64,000 nucleotides of DNA from Acanthochromis polyacanthus. Lineage: Eukaryota > Chordata > Actinopteri > Pomacentridae. A model generated the notes under the pieces. It did not search any database. It was not told where the DNA came from and saw only the letters and a program-made list of their open reading frames with translations. Positions within the stretch are counted from its first letter, which is position 1. The number at the start of each line of letters is the position of its first letter. Location of the stretch: contig NC_067116.1 of assembly GCF_021347895.1 (NCBI RefSeq), forward strand, positions 45,256,628-45,320,627, in the 5' to 3' direction. Positions 10,114-23,581 of the stretch are shown one piece after another. Made by a program: the position numbers and the translations under genes.

Positions 10114-10119
10114 GTGAGT
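10114..10119 (+). other. insr: Splice donor of intron 1 (GTGAGT)
   Basis: GAGAAA followed by GTGAGT matches the consensus donor. With the acceptor before 45637 it defines a 35,523-bp phase 1 intron, the same position and phase as in human INSR and IGF1R. Confidence 0.8.
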
Positions 10120-10850
10120 ATCCATCTTATTTTGTTTTGCATGTTTGTCATCCAGGTTTGCATTTTTCCTTTCCAGCTTGCTACTTAACACACTCCAGAT
10201 ATTACATATTATGCACTGCTTTTATTTTATGGCTTGTCACTTTGTGCTTTAATTTTTGCCTTCATATTGAAATAAAACAACATTAAGCATATAGAGGAAA
10301 GGCAACTGGTAAACATTGGACTATGTTGGATGGACTTTGGAATCCTGCAAAAGTAGGTAGACGTTGTTTTGTTGGTTAGATTTGTCATTTAATGGTTGCA
10401 ATTTACTTCTTCTAAATGCCTGTAAGGCAGACTTTACGCCAGTATTTTACATAGTATTTGGCTTTACTTGAGAGTGAGCAGGTTCTCTTTAGTTTGGAGC
10501 ATTACAGCCTTACAGTGGAAGAAAGCACCATCAAAATTTGAAGTAAACATTGGCTACAGGAATGTTTTTTTGCTTTTGCGCTTAAGTTTTTTCCACCTAA
10601 ACATGCTACATTTTTGTATTTAACATATGTAAAAGAGGTACAGCTTTTAATATTTTAGTTAAAATACGTGTTAGGTGTCCATTTGTTTTTATTTTTGACC
10701 ATTTCAGCCTTTAGAAAGTGGATTAAATCCCCTTAAAGTGTGGAGAGGAACACTATAAACACTCCCTGTGCTGGTTGCAGCAGCTAAATCTGGCAGGAAT
10801 GTGGCTTTTTAATGTTGTTTTTTTTATCACATCAACATGATGTTTTGCTC
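10120..10850. other. Intron 1, no feature recognised
   Basis: AT-rich intronic sequence directly after exon 1. No repeat or exon is apparent. Confidence 0.5.
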
Positions 10851-11360
10851 CATTTTGGCGCATGCTCAGCACACACACTCTGGCACAGGTCTAATTACGC
10901 GGCGCGTAATTTCGGTTGTTGCGCACGTTCGGCTGCGCGCTAATAATTTGATATTCGTGCGTAAAGCTGGTGAGGAATCTCCCCGCCTTCCACAGTCTCT
11001 TAAAGGTACATTTTTCAGCGGCCTGTGTGGATGCGCCAGCCCCAGGGCCAGATTAGTCTCTGTAATGGACGAGGGTGGTCCGCTGCAGCGAGTCTAAAAC
11101 TGGGAGCAGCAGGATCGGTCCTGTGGCGCGCAGCAAGGCCTCTCATGGCGACACACCGCCAACACACGGACACGCACACACACGTACAACTGCTGCAGCC
11201 CTGAATGTAAAACAAATTAGCCGCCGACGTAAGCAGTGTCTTCATAGGTGGAGGATTAGCCCCGCAGAGCTCTTTAGCTCTCCCAAACGGACCGAAGCGT
11301 GCGCGTCCTTGCGTCCTCTCCCGGAGGTTCTGCTGCTCTGCGCGCTGCTTTTTCTTTAAT
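10850..11360. promoter_or_regulatory. CpG-rich intronic segment with a 19-bp dyad
   Basis: About 0.8-1.2 kb downstream of exon 1 CpG content rises again. It contains AATTACGC-GGC-GCGTAATT at 10893-10911, a perfect inverted repeat with 8-bp arms, followed by CpG-rich TTGCGCAC and GGCTGCGCGC words. First introns often hold enhancers; that this is one is inference. Overlapping frames at 10837-11097 and 11075-11359 look like chance. Confidence 0.4.
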
Positions 11361-11852
11361 TTTCATCAATGAATTAGAGGTTTGATGGTGTGGATTCTAA
11401 CCGTGTGAGAGGCTAGGTTGCTGCTCCCTGGTCTGAACTCACGTATTCGTCGTGAGATGAGTGCAGTGAGGCGGTTTTGTTGTTCTCTGGTTTGTTTGGA
11501 TGCAGAGCAGGACGGAAGAAAGTTCAATCAGTGGGACATTTACTGTAGGATGTTTGTAAAGCAGGCTTAAAAAAAAACAAGTATCGGCAATACTTTTTTA
11601 GTTTTATTTAATGAAATCTGTGCGAAGTTTTACCTTCATATTTGTGACTATTCGGAGTTTAAATACATAAAATGCCAAGTTTGAATTGTAATTACCAAAA
11701 TACCTTAACAACCAGCATAAAGGAATCCCGTGTCTGTTAGATGATCCAGGTAATAAAAATTTAGGTAAAAATTGATCCTTTCATTGTCTATAACTAGTTC
11801 TACCAACCACCTGTCACACATGCTGATATGAGCCTTAAGGTTTACCAGAATT

Positions 11853-12192
11853 ACAGTTTTCTCCATCCTCATATCATCATACTTCCACCTCCATGCTTCA
11901 CTGTCAGGACTAGCATTCACTGTGGTACTACTGACAGAAAAGACATAAAAATAACACAAGAGACACAAAATGAACATAAAAGGACACAAAACCAGCCTTA
12001 AAATGGACCCAAATGCAACTTTTTACAGTTGTCTCCATCCTCATATCATCAAACTTCCACCTCCATGCTTCACTGTCAGGACTATGCATTCACTGTGGTA
12101 CTATTGATCAGAAAAGACACAAAAATAACACAAAGAGACACAAAACAAACAAAGGGACACAAAGCAGCCTTAAAATTGACCCAAATGCACTT
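11853..12192 (-). repeat. Tandem duplication of a 170-bp segment with Tc1 transposase remnants
   Basis: Two copies (11853-12024 and 12025-12192) share CTCCATCCTCATATCATCA, the CCACCTCCATGCTTCACTGT block and a tail of ACACAAAA words. On the minus strand the core translates as VKHGGGSMMI in copy 1 and VKHGGGSLMI in copy 2, a known motif of Tc1 transposases. No longer frame survives, so this is a small decayed piece that was duplicated after insertion. Confidence 0.7.
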
Positions 12193-12900
12193 TTAAGTTT
12201 CCTCTGGTGAATTATCAGAAACAGAAATATCCAATGATTGTTTTCTGGGACTCCTATGTCATTAAACTGCTGCAGTTTTACCGTTCAACCTAAGATACAT
12301 CCCATAATACTGATGCTCACAGTCGAAACAATAATGCCGCACAAATGCAAGGCTTAGTCTTTAGATTGTGACTTCCTGGATTGGATGTACAACCGATCTG
12401 GCTGCAGTTCTTAACAGAACTGGAATGTGTTTTTCAGTCCTAATAACTTAATGCTTTTATCTGCTGTGTTTGAGAAGTGACAGAAGAAGCAACCTGAATC
12501 AAAAACCAACGTCTGTGTGCTTCAAAGACTTGTAGCTCTGAAAATATTCGTAGCAGAAGGTGAAAGTTAAACACACTGAAATTATTGCACATAGAAAACC
12601 AGTTGATTGTGAGGGGGCTCATGTAGGAGATGCTGATTGATTTTTCATGCAATAACCTCCAAGTAAACCTGTATTAACTTAAAATTTTATGTTGTATTAT
12701 TGCGTGTTTTTATTACCTCACCCCGTCCAGTTGAGGCAGATGTCTGACCCACCAGAGCCTGGTTCAGATGGAAATCTAAAGGGAGTAATAAAACTGTAGG
12801 ATCTTTAATATCGATCATAATTGGTCATTTTGTACGTAATGTGATTATTATTTTTTAAATAAGGCAAATTCACTCCATAAATAATAGAAATGACAATAAT
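12193..12900. other. Intron 1, no feature recognised
   Basis: Ordinary intronic sequence without exon-like or repeat structure visible by eye. Confidence 0.5.
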
Positions 12901-12905
12901 AGTAT

Positions 12906-13330
12906 GTGAATTTGTAATATTTTGTTTGTTTTTTTGTCTGACTTTGTCGTTTGTCTCATGTTTTTAATCGTTTTCTTTCTCGTTTTGTTTTCCTTTTCAT
13001 CTCACTTGTTTTTTTTGTTTTGTTTTGTCATTTTCTGCTTCACTTTCTGCGTTGTTTTATGTATCGTTTGTGTTGTTTGTAGTTTTTTTTTTGGTCTCGC
13101 TGTTTGTTTGTCTACTTTTTTTGTCGTTTTGTTTTCGCGTTTTGTCATGTTTGGTCTCGTTTGTGTCATTTGTGTCATTTTTTGGTCTAATTTTTGTCAT
13201 TTGTCTATTTTTTGTCGCTTTGTAACTTTTTTGTCTCATTTTTTGTCTCTTTTTGTTTCGTGTCACTTGTCTCATTTTTGTAAAATTTGTCTTGTTTTGT
13301 GTGTTTTTTTTGTCTGCCTTTTGATCATAA
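12906..13330. repeat. T-rich simple repeat of TTTTGTC and TTTGTCTCATT words
   Basis: Degenerate array of TTTTGTC, TTTGTCTC and TTTGTCATTT. It is the complement of the GACAAAA/ACACAAAA-type words at 11935-12175 and 41800-42150, so all three may come from related fish minisatellites. The 137-residue frame at 12922-13335 is a repeat translation of Phe, Val, Cys and Leu. Confidence 0.85.
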
Positions 13331-13339
13331 AGTAAATCC

Positions 13340-14660
13340 TCTGTGGTTCAGTTCCAGGTGACTAAATGTTGTTTCTTTGTACACACTCTGTGATCTGGAA
13401 GTTGTAATGTGGAAATAATAAACTGAGGATGAATGTTGATGAATTATTTTTCTTACTAAATTTCAGGTTGTTCATGATGTTTTGTTAAAAGATAAATTCT
13501 TAAATGTGACCTTTTTCAGAATGCACAAACAAAAGCATAAATTGCAGTTATTTATCGGTTGTTCTGCTGTGAATTTTTGGCCACTTGGCATCAGATTGTG
13601 CTGAATGTGGAGCCTGATCTAAGATGAGTTGGACTCTTCTGGTTTAAAGGAGAAGCTGTTCTCGTTGCCTACTTAGATAAGTCCATGTAATGAGTGACTA
13701 GTGTGTGATTATCTCAGCTTAAATGAATGAGCGTCTCCATGTGGAACCAGTCATTTGTTCAAACAGAACGACCGGAGCTGCTCTAAAATCAATTAACGCA
13801 CATTTTTCCTGTTTGTCGGTGGTTTGACCTTTGGCCCACATCCATCCCTGTGAGATCAGCGTTTTCAGGCGACGTGTTGCATAAGTCCGTTTCCTTAACC
13901 CGGTCCACAGCAGGCAGACGACATTCTAATGTGGCCAACAAGTCGCCTTTTTAAAGATGGCGTCTCTGATTCGGTAACGGTTCTGATTGACTGAGAAATG
14001 GAATAATGTGGCTGCTTCCACAGGTCATGTATGCAGACAGACGGAGGCCCAGTGAAGGGTCTATGAGCCGCCGCTTCCCCTCCTGCCTCCTTTCTCTCCT
14101 CGGTTCCTCTCAGGGACTCGGCCACATGTCATTGGCTGCTCCCGCTTCCCGAGGACTCTGGGAAGTGACCATATTTGGAACTTTTGAGATGTTTACACCA
14201 AAAGGCGGGCGGGGGGTTGGTGTTGTCGGCGGCGAGGGGTAACAACCAAAATACTTAGAATATTTCATTGTGACTCCACACGCTGCCTGACGTCTCCATC
14301 CCAGCCCTGGGAAACGGCAGCAGCAGCGTTCCTGTACGAGCTGATCATAAAGCTGCTTTTACGGAGCCGCTGATGGTCGATTTTTGATGTGACTGTTATC
14401 TGAAGGAACCGCTGAGCTGTCTGCAGGTTGAACTCGTGAAAAACAAGTTGTGCAACTGGAAGACTTGCCCCCTTCCTGCTCCTCTCAGGCCTGAAGCTCA
14501 GCTCTGTTGGTGGAGTGCAGACATTCGCTATGATGTTCGCTGCTTAAATCTGAGTCTCCAACTGCTGACAAAGTGACTGAAAACACCCCCAGCAGGAGCA
14601 GCTGCAGTCTGTTAGTATCAGTAGTTTCACTGTTTTTACACACATTAAAATCCTTCATTT
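13340..14660. other. Intron 1, mostly unique; short GC-richer stretch 13890-14600
   Basis: No exon or repeat recognised. The 13890-14600 stretch has higher G+C than its surroundings and could hold regulatory sequence, but nothing in it identifies a function. Confidence 0.4.
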
Positions 14661-14666
14661 AACTTC

Positions 14667-15403
14667 AACCCTCGTGTCGTCCTGCAGGTCAGAGGCGACC
14701 AATTTTAAATATGAAAATGTGGGGAAAAAAAAATATGTTCACCGTGAAACTTCTGATGTCCACATTTTCAACTTTTTTGGGAAATTTTTAAACATTTTTG
14801 GTGGAAAAAAAGGAAATGGTAAAAATGTTTCTTAAGAACATTCACAAAAAAAATCAAAGAATGTTTTTGTGAATGTTTTTAAGGAAAACATAAGACATAT
14901 GACATATGACATATATATATACACAATTATATATTATTAGGAAGATTTTTCTCATTTTTCGAAAATATTTACAAGAGTTTCTTTTTGATAAAACGTTTAA
15001 GAGAATTTTTTGCGGAATTATTGTATTGAATTATTATGTTATTCCTGAAGGTTTTGCAAATTTTCAGAAATTTGTTGAAATTTTTTTTGCTGAATTTTTA
15101 AATTCTTTTCGGAAACATTTCAGTTTTTTGGCAAGAAAAGTTTTGTAAATATTTTCAAAAAAATTGTAAAAATCTTCCAAAAATCCTACAAATATCTAAA
15201 TCGCTTGCATATATATCAGTAAAACTTTTAATATTTTTTAAGAACATTCACACAAAATATTCACTGGATTTTTGTTGATTTTTTTTTTTTTTTTTGTGAA
15301 TGGTATTAAGGAATTATTGGAATTTTTTGCTGAATTTTTGTATTTTTTCAGACAGGGATACAATATTTTTTTGGTGCCCGTAAATGAAGACAACAGGAGG
15401 GTT
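14667..15403. mobile_element. MITE with AACCCTC..GTC inverted ends
   Basis: The left end AACCCTCGTGTCGTC and the right end GACAACAGGAGGGTT are imperfect inverted repeats. The interior is AT-rich with repeated GAATGTTTTTAAGGAAAACAT-type words and no coding frame. Related copies are a left-end fragment at 18056-18235 and a right-end copy at 50590-50983. The superfamily cannot be fixed without target-site analysis. Confidence 0.7.
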
Positions 15404-15614
15404 AATATCTGTCTCTGGTCAGAGAGCTGCGTCTGTTTGTGTAAATCTCAGTCGTTCTTTAAACTCTGCTGGTGGAGAAACAGGTTTTCTGAGTCGCTGC
15501 AGGAGTCGAGTTTGTCTGCGGCCCGTTTGGATAGTCAGGCCCTCTTCACCAGCGTTTTCCAACAATGCCGTGCATGTTGAGGAATGTCTTTGAAGTGGCC
15601 CACCATGTAGGTGC

Positions 15615-15657
15615 CTGTGTGTGTGTCGGTGTGTGTGTCAGAGTGTGTGTCGGTGTG
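15615..15657. repeat. GT microsatellite with CGGT interruptions
   Basis: Short imperfect (GT)n broken by TCGGTG and CAGAGTG. Confidence 0.85.
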
Positions 15658-15826
15658 AACTCCAGCCGCCCTGCAGGATCTCCTCTCTCAGCTCCTCACT
15701 TCCGGCCGTCGCTTGTTTTCTGTATATCTGAGTCTCTGAGTGTGTTTTTCTGTCCGGAGGAGGCAGTCATGCATGAGAACAGTGTGTACTGGAGCGGCGA
15801 GCTGCCTGTTAGCGCTAGCCTCGGAG

Positions 15827-15862
15827 CCCCCGTGGCCCCCCGTGGCCCCCCGTGGCCCCCAG
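15827..15862. repeat. CCCCCGTGGC decamer repeat, about three copies
   Basis: CCCCCGTGGC is repeated in tandem. It keeps the 214-residue chance frame at 15565-16209 open through this part; that frame has no domain. Confidence 0.8.
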
Positions 15863-15869
15863 CAACCTG

Positions 15870-16555
15870 CCACACAACCGATTCATCAAAAAGGCAAATT
15901 GCATCATCAAGTGTCCGGATACGTGAAAACAGTGAGAGAGAAACGGCACAAACTGTTCACTTTCAGCACGCTTCAAAGGGCTTTTTTTTGTTGTTTTTGT
16001 GCTCGTTTGCTGGTTGGAGAAAAAAAATGTCTTTCAGGAATCATTTATCTTCACATGTGAGGAAAACGCTGCAAATTATCACAACATGGCATGTCCGCTA
16101 CTTTCTGAAGCTGTTAAATGGCTGTTTGATGCGTAAAAACTCAGAACTAATGGTCTTTATTTCCCCGTTTTGTCCGCTAAACAGAGATATTCATTTTGTA
16201 ATAATTTAAGACAACAAAAGTCAAGAAAAACCTCATGTCTTTTTAACCCTCGGATCCCTACAAATCAGACTTGAAATGTTTAATTTGAAGAAATGTCCAA
16301 GATCACGCATTGGGTCAGAGCCAGAAAACTGTAAAAAAAAAAAAACAAACTGACGGATTTTCAACTTTCCGACTGCCCTTGAACTCATTATGTGTGACTT
16401 AAATCGTGACATTTAATCAAAATCAGCATATGTCACATATTTATAAATTCGTCAAAAATAAAGCTTTTGCTTGAATCGGATTCTGTAAAAAACGCAAAGT
16501 TCTGCACTCCCTTCTGAAACAAATAAGTCATGAGTGACTCGTCAGCGATAAACAA
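15870..16555. other. Intron 1, no feature recognised
   Basis: AT-rich intronic sequence; nothing supported. Confidence 0.45.
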
Positions 16556-16559
16556 TCAC

Positions 16560-17545
16560 ATAACTAAAATTCAGGGACTTCTCGGCTGAACTGCAGGCAA
16601 TGCTTGCTCAAAATTTATAAAAACACTATTTAGTAAAGAAATGTGTGTAGTTTTATAGGTACACCATGTTTTATTTTTCCAGTATTGAGAACACACGAGG
16701 ACAATTATTGCACATGTTGGTTCCAGATTTTCAGTAAACTTCACAGAATTTTGAGTTCAAAATCCCCATCATACATCCATATCGTACTACTATGCTATGT
16801 ATATGTGTGATTTAAACAATTGCCAAAAATAAAGTGTTTGCAGTAATCAGATTCTATTAAAGACAAAAAAATTTGTGCACCTCGGCTCAACTTTAGAGGC
16901 CATTAGTGCACGGACTGCGACCAACATTCATGTGATAAAAAAAATCAGGAACTTTTTTGGTGAGTTGGCTGAACTGCAGACAGTGTTTGCTCAGAACATA
17001 TGGAAACAACAGCAGTAAAATATCTATAGTATGGAGAGTCACTGCTTCCACTGCTGGTAAATCTTGTGTGAAACTGGACAAATGTTACACGTTGATTTCA
17101 GATTTTCAGGAAGCTTCACTGAATTTGAGCTTGGAATGGCCAGAATTTCATCCATATCTGATTGTCATACTCATTTAAAAAATTTCTCCCAAAAAAAACA
17201 TTTACAGTAAACACATTCTATTAAAACCTAAAAATTGTGTGTATCTTTGCCGAACTTAGGAGCCATTAGTGCATGAGCTGCTACCAGCATCGGCATGACA
17301 AAAAATGTAAGATTTTATTTAAATTGGAAAAATGTTGATTCCGAGTTTTTTCAGTTTTTGTGTCGTAAACAATGGAAAAAATTCAACTTTCGCTTGCTGT
17401 TTTCTAATGATACATGGCATAATAACTGTATTATACGACACTGAAGACCTTTTATTCATGGTCTCTGTGTCTAGCTGTGGCTGTGTTGGTTCCATAGAGG
17501 TGCAGGAGAAAAAAATGAGCCCTCGTTGAGGAAAACCATGACAGG
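16560..17545 (+). repeat. Dispersed intronic repeat family, copy 1 (two partial units)
   Basis: Contains the family words GGCTGAACTGCAG(G/A)CA(A/G)TG (near 16583 and 16968), CATTAGTGCA, TTTTCAGTTTTTGTG and AATTCAACTTTCGCTT, ending with GGTTCCATAGAGGTGCAGGAG. The same words in the same order recur at 24950-25345, 34190-34640 and, inverted, at 26225-26640. No transposase or reverse-transcriptase frame is present. Confidence 0.65.
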
Positions 17546-18055
17546 AGCAGAGAGGGTTACCCTTCACTGGTGCTTTGCAGGGAGCTTTTAATTCAGTATC
17601 ATGATGCTCCTGTTTTTGAGAGCGGCCTATTAATGGTGTGGTCTCGTTAGTCTGTTTGCTTTATTATTTCTGTAGTTTTGACGCTTTGCCCCGTTTAGAG
17701 CACGTCTTACTGTATGTCTAGCAGGCGGTTTCAGCCCCACCGCTGACTGCAAATTTGCCTTTTGTATGTTTGGGCTGCGAGTGTTGGCAGAAGGCGGCAG
17801 ACAATGGCGGTCGTGAAGCGAGGCTGCAGCAGGAAGGCGATACGTCCCGCTGAAGGGAAATGAACTGCTGGGGAGCCTTTCCTAAGTGCTTCCTCTCCGG
17901 CTCTTATCTTTCCCACTATCCCTTTCAACTTCTCTTAACTTTCCAGCGAGCTTTTCTTTTTTTTCTCAGCCTGTTTGGACTGACTGTGGGTGAAAAACAC
18001 AACCTGCTCTTTTTACGCTTTGATCAGCTGACTTTTAGTGCCATATTCATACTTT
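17546..18055. other. Intron 1, unique, moderately GC-rich
   Basis: No exon or repeat seen. The 17700-17900 stretch is GC-richer and repeat-free and would be worth testing for conservation. Confidence 0.4.
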
Positions 18056-18235
18056 AACCCTCCTGTTGTCTTCAATGATGGGCACCAAAAAATGTTGTTT
18101 CCTTGTCTGAAAAAAATCCAAAAATTCAACAACAAAAATTCCAGTAATTCCTTAAGAACTTTAAAAACAATAAAATCAAACAAAATTCAAATTTGTTTGT
18201 GAATGTTCTTACAGAAAACATTAGAATTTTTTTAG
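18056..18235 (-). mobile_element. Fragment of the AACCCTCCTGTTGTC-end MITE
   Basis: Starts with AACCCTCCTGTTGTCTTCA and continues with GGCACCAAAAAATGTTG and TTTCCTTGTCTGAAAAAAA, the reverse complement of the right end at 15360-15403. The copy is cut off where the GAATATTC element begins. Confidence 0.7.
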
Positions 18236-18236
18236 A

Positions 18237-18745
18237 GCTGAACCTGAATATCCCGAATATCTGAATATTCGTTGGCTACGGCGGTATCCGGATTTTGGTA
18301 TCCGAATATTCGCCACCCCAACCCCCCCCGGTCAGACATTACCAGGTGGAACAAATATGCGGTATTACTGTCTTCCCTTCGCCTTCGGCCCACTTCGGCT
18401 CATCCCGTCGTGTTCGGTTCATCTCTGCTCATCCATTCCTGTTTCTTACCACCACCTGAATGTCCGGGTTGCTGCAGACTCTGACGTCACGCTTCACTTC
18501 GTTGCATAAACACAAGACAAGATGCTGAAGACCTCCGCTGTTTGGGAATTCTTCAGTTTAGCTGAAGACAAAACGAAGGCAAAATTTGGACCCGGGAGAC
18601 CAGACGAACGGATCCGAATATTCGGGCCGTCTCCACCACAAGCCCCGCCCCGGTCGTACGTTACGGAGCGGAACGAATATTCGGATATTCATCTTTAAGA
18701 GGGCCCAAATATCCGGAGGCCAGAAACCACTATTTGGGCCAGGCC
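18237..18745 (+). mobile_element. hAT-derived repeat rich in GAATATTC palindromes
   Basis: Repeated GAATATTC, GGATATTC and TATCCGAATATTCG words occur at both ends (18240-18310 and 18610-18720). Between them lies a BED-finger-like coding remnant. I infer a hAT-related non-autonomous element, but clear terminal repeats and a target duplication are not visible. Confidence 0.55.
18522..18698 (+). pseudogene. N-terminal BED-finger remnant of hAT transposase, 58 codons
   Basis: ATG at 18522 opens MLKTSAVWEFFSLAEDKTKAKFG, in the style of the start of a BED finger (SAVW-FF-LAED..KAKC). The frame then runs into the GAATATTC repeats and stops at 18696, before any Cys-x-x-Cys pair, so no zinc site can form. 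It is a truncated relic. Identity rests on the short motif only. Confidence 0.6.
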
Positions 18746-21186
18746 TAGAGTTTTTACTGCTGTATATGTGTTGTGACGACCCTCCACCTGGACACCAGGT
18801 GTGTCAGTTCCAGTCGTCACCTGACTGATCCAGTGGCTCAGCTGCTCTTAATCTGTCCACTTCCATTCAGACGGCTCTCTGACAGGAGCTGCTGCCGGTG
18901 GAGCTCCAGCAGCATGATTCTGGGGTTTTAATGCCCATTTGGTTGTTTTTGCGTGGCAATAAACCGTTTTTAGTCACCACACCGTTGCTGTCTCTTGGTT
19001 TTGTTTTAACAGTATATTAAACATTACAGGTAGTTTTTTTTCATGTGTTAGTATCATTTATTAAACATTAAAAAGCCAAAACATACACACTATTTCAAAA
19101 TTAGGGCCATAAAATGTATTTTAATTGTGGAAAGTCACTGTATTTTCATAATATTGTTGTTTTTCAGTAGATTTTGGCTCCTCGGCTGCTGGATTATTAC
19201 TTTTTAAATTTTTTTTGTATAGTGCAGTTCTGGTTTTCTTGCCATACTTGTAGAAGATGGAGGAGAGATGCTCTTTTATCGATTAAAACATTTCAGTCTC
19301 TCTGATTATTAAACATTACGGGTAACTTCATTGTTTTTACACGTTTTAATATCCTTCGTTGTTCACTGTAAAGCCAAAAAGACTCATAATCTCATGTGAA
19401 ATGATGCTTCTAAGGTGTGTTTTCTGATGCAGACCGCTGTGTTTTTCCTCTTCCAGTCCAGTCTGAGGTTGTGTGTCGCTTTGGTCTTTGTTTTGAGCCG
19501 ACTCTGTTCCTAGATAGAGGACTGTTTATGTAAACCTCCGCTCAGCGCACAGAAATGTTCTGGAGCTGGGAGGGAAGATGGGATCGCTCAGACCGTTACG
19601 CCATGCCGCAACAATCTCATTTGATATTCCTTGTAGCCGTTTGGGTCTGGCCTGTTTTAACTGTCGGTGACTTCATGCCGTAGAATCCAAGCTGATCCTG
19701 AACTCACTGAGCTTATGTCCGTTTACTACTACTTTTTTTATTTTGTGCCTTTTTTTTTACCTTTAGGAATGTGTCTTTTTTAGCAAAGATGCTGCTTTAA
19801 AGTGATAAAGTTGAAAACCGACTCCCTACAGAGTCTGTGTTTTATAGACAACTAATAAAAACAGTGGAAATGTCCACTCTGTGCAAAAAATAGCTCTTAA
19901 AAATAAAGAAAATACTTTAAAAATGATGTTTAAATGTAAATGGTGTAATGTAAGAAAATGGTGGAAATAACAACAAATATCTGTGAAATAATACAGTTTT
20001 GTTTTTAAAGCCAGCATTCAAATTAACTTTTTTTCTATAACTTTGCTGGTTATTCTCTGTAATTTTACAAAATCTATAAAAGCAAAAGTTCCCAAAAATA
20101 TTTTAATCCCTATTTTAAACCTTTTTTCATTCAAATAGCAGCACGTATCTTTAAAATATACAGTATAGATAAATAATACAGATAATAACATTATATTACA
20201 ATATATAATAATAATAAATAGAAATCAAATAGAAATTAAAATGATATTGGTAATTTAATGAATGTGTGAAGCAGCAGTGAACTGAAGGTGTTCCCAGACT
20301 TCAGCGTGGACGTTCAGCGGGTTTGAAAAGCATCCTGTAATGTGAGGGTGTTGGTTGGATCTGATCCCGGGGCTTTTTCAGACCTACCCTCATGACTACC
20401 TCTGCTCCCTGACCTCGCCCCTGGAACTCTGTGCTTTTAGTGCGTCCTAAAAGGAAACGTGAACAAACAGAATAATGTGACGAGGCTGCTAAAGAGACAA
20501 AGAACAGCTCTGCAGCGTTAAATGGATCAGAAAACATACTAAACCTGTGCACGTACACCACTCTGCAACCCCCCCGACTAATCCAGACCATTCTTTATAC
20601 ACACTAAAGTAATAAAATAGACATTTATATGGTGAAGTTTGAGTCATATTTAGTCAAAACAACACAAGTTTAACATTGCAACCCATAAACACGATATTTT
20701 AAATGCTAATCTGAACAAAAGCACAATAATTAAAATTTTAAATTATAACACAAAAAACGTCAAAGTCAGGGAGTCGAGCTCGACTTTTGAAAGTTTTTAA
20801 GCCTTTTTAAAGTCTGAAAAGTTCTTCTATGTCAGGGTAAACTGCATTGCAAAGCCTCCGTTGCTCTGTGTTTGATCTCAGGAGCGTCTGGTTGGTCGAC
20901 CTCAGTGTGAAGATGTAAGAATTCTGCAAAATAAGGTGCATTAACCTCAAACTGAACTCTAAACTCTTAAATTCACTCCCAAAATATGCGGAAATGTGTC
21001 ACAAAAGCTTGATTATATATTTATTTCATCGTAAAAACACAATTTGACCACTGATCACAGTGAAAATTGGGTTTGTCGTGCATTTCAACCAAAAATAGAT
21101 CTAAATTCTCTTAGTTTTATAATTTTATAAATAGATATAAATTATTATTACTATTTTTCTAAATATTCTAAACAACTTTTATTATC

Positions 21187-21190
<4 letters not shown>
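18746..21190. other. Intron 1, no feature recognised
   Basis: AT-rich with scattered A- and T-runs. Chance frames at 19826-20017 and 20301-20591 (-) have no domains or splice context. Confidence 0.45.

Positions 21191-21191
<1 letters not shown>

Positions 21192-21227
<36 letters not shown>
21192..21227. repeat. AT dinucleotide microsatellite
   Basis: Uninterrupted (TA)n of about 18 units. Confidence 0.95.
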
Positions 21228-21232
<5 letters not shown>

Positions 21233-21729
21233 AAAGAACTTTTGCAACTTAGACTTTGTTGTCTTTCAGTGTAGAACACGTGCAGACAGAATGAAATTTC
21301 ACTGCAATTTGCTCAGCGTTGATTTGGAAAATACAAAGTAAGCCTTGAATATAAAAGTATATGTTAAAAATATATGTAAAAATATACAGCAGCAAAAAAT
21401 ATAATAAAATACAGTCTAGTAGATGTGACCTGTGGAGTTAACAGCAGCGTAAAAAGAAGTTTGTGTGTAATAAGAATGAATGTAGCTGAAGAGGTAAGAG
21501 CTGAAGAGCAGCATGTTGAATTATTAGCACCAAGAGTTAAAGATTTAGAGGATTCAGGTGTTCCTGGAGTCTAACACGTGATATTTGACAGACACAGACA
21601 CACAGGGAGGTAAAAATGAGTTGTTAAACTAGGAAATGTGTGCCGTAAACGTCATAAATCCTCATCCTCCAGAGGTAAGAGGGTTCACTGTCATCCACTC
21701 ATTTGTTTTTCTTTCACACTGCAGATGCG

Positions 21730-23331
<1,602 letters not shown>

Positions 23332-23581
23332 TATCCCCCGCCTCCACGAAGTAGAAAAGGGGGATATAGGTTTGGCCTCCGTCCGTCCGTCCGTGATGAA
23401 GGGGACAGCTTTTCTCGGAAACTATTACAGCTAGGATTACGAAATTTAGTGTGTAGCTTCACACCATGGACACCTTGATCAAGTTCGAAAATGAGACCTG
23501 TGCTATAATATTTAACAGAGTTATGGCCCTTGATCACTATTTTGGATATAGACTCATAGACATCACATGTGGCGGGGGATA
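23332..23581. mobile_element. 250-bp MITE with TATCCCCCGCC ends
   Basis: TATCCCCCGCC at 23332-23342 is exactly inverted as GGCGGGGGATA at 23571-23581. The interior has a (GTCC)n run (GTCCGTCCGTCCGTGATG) and no coding frame. The element is of a type widespread in animal genomes, but I cannot assign a superfamily. Confidence 0.75.

Noticed and set aside
12922..13335. 137-residue hydrophobic frame resembling a membrane protein
   Set aside because: Phe/Val/Cys-rich translation of a T-rich simple repeat.
15565..16209. 214-residue ATG frame
   Set aside because: Runs through a GT microsatellite and a decamer repeat; no domain, no splice evidence.
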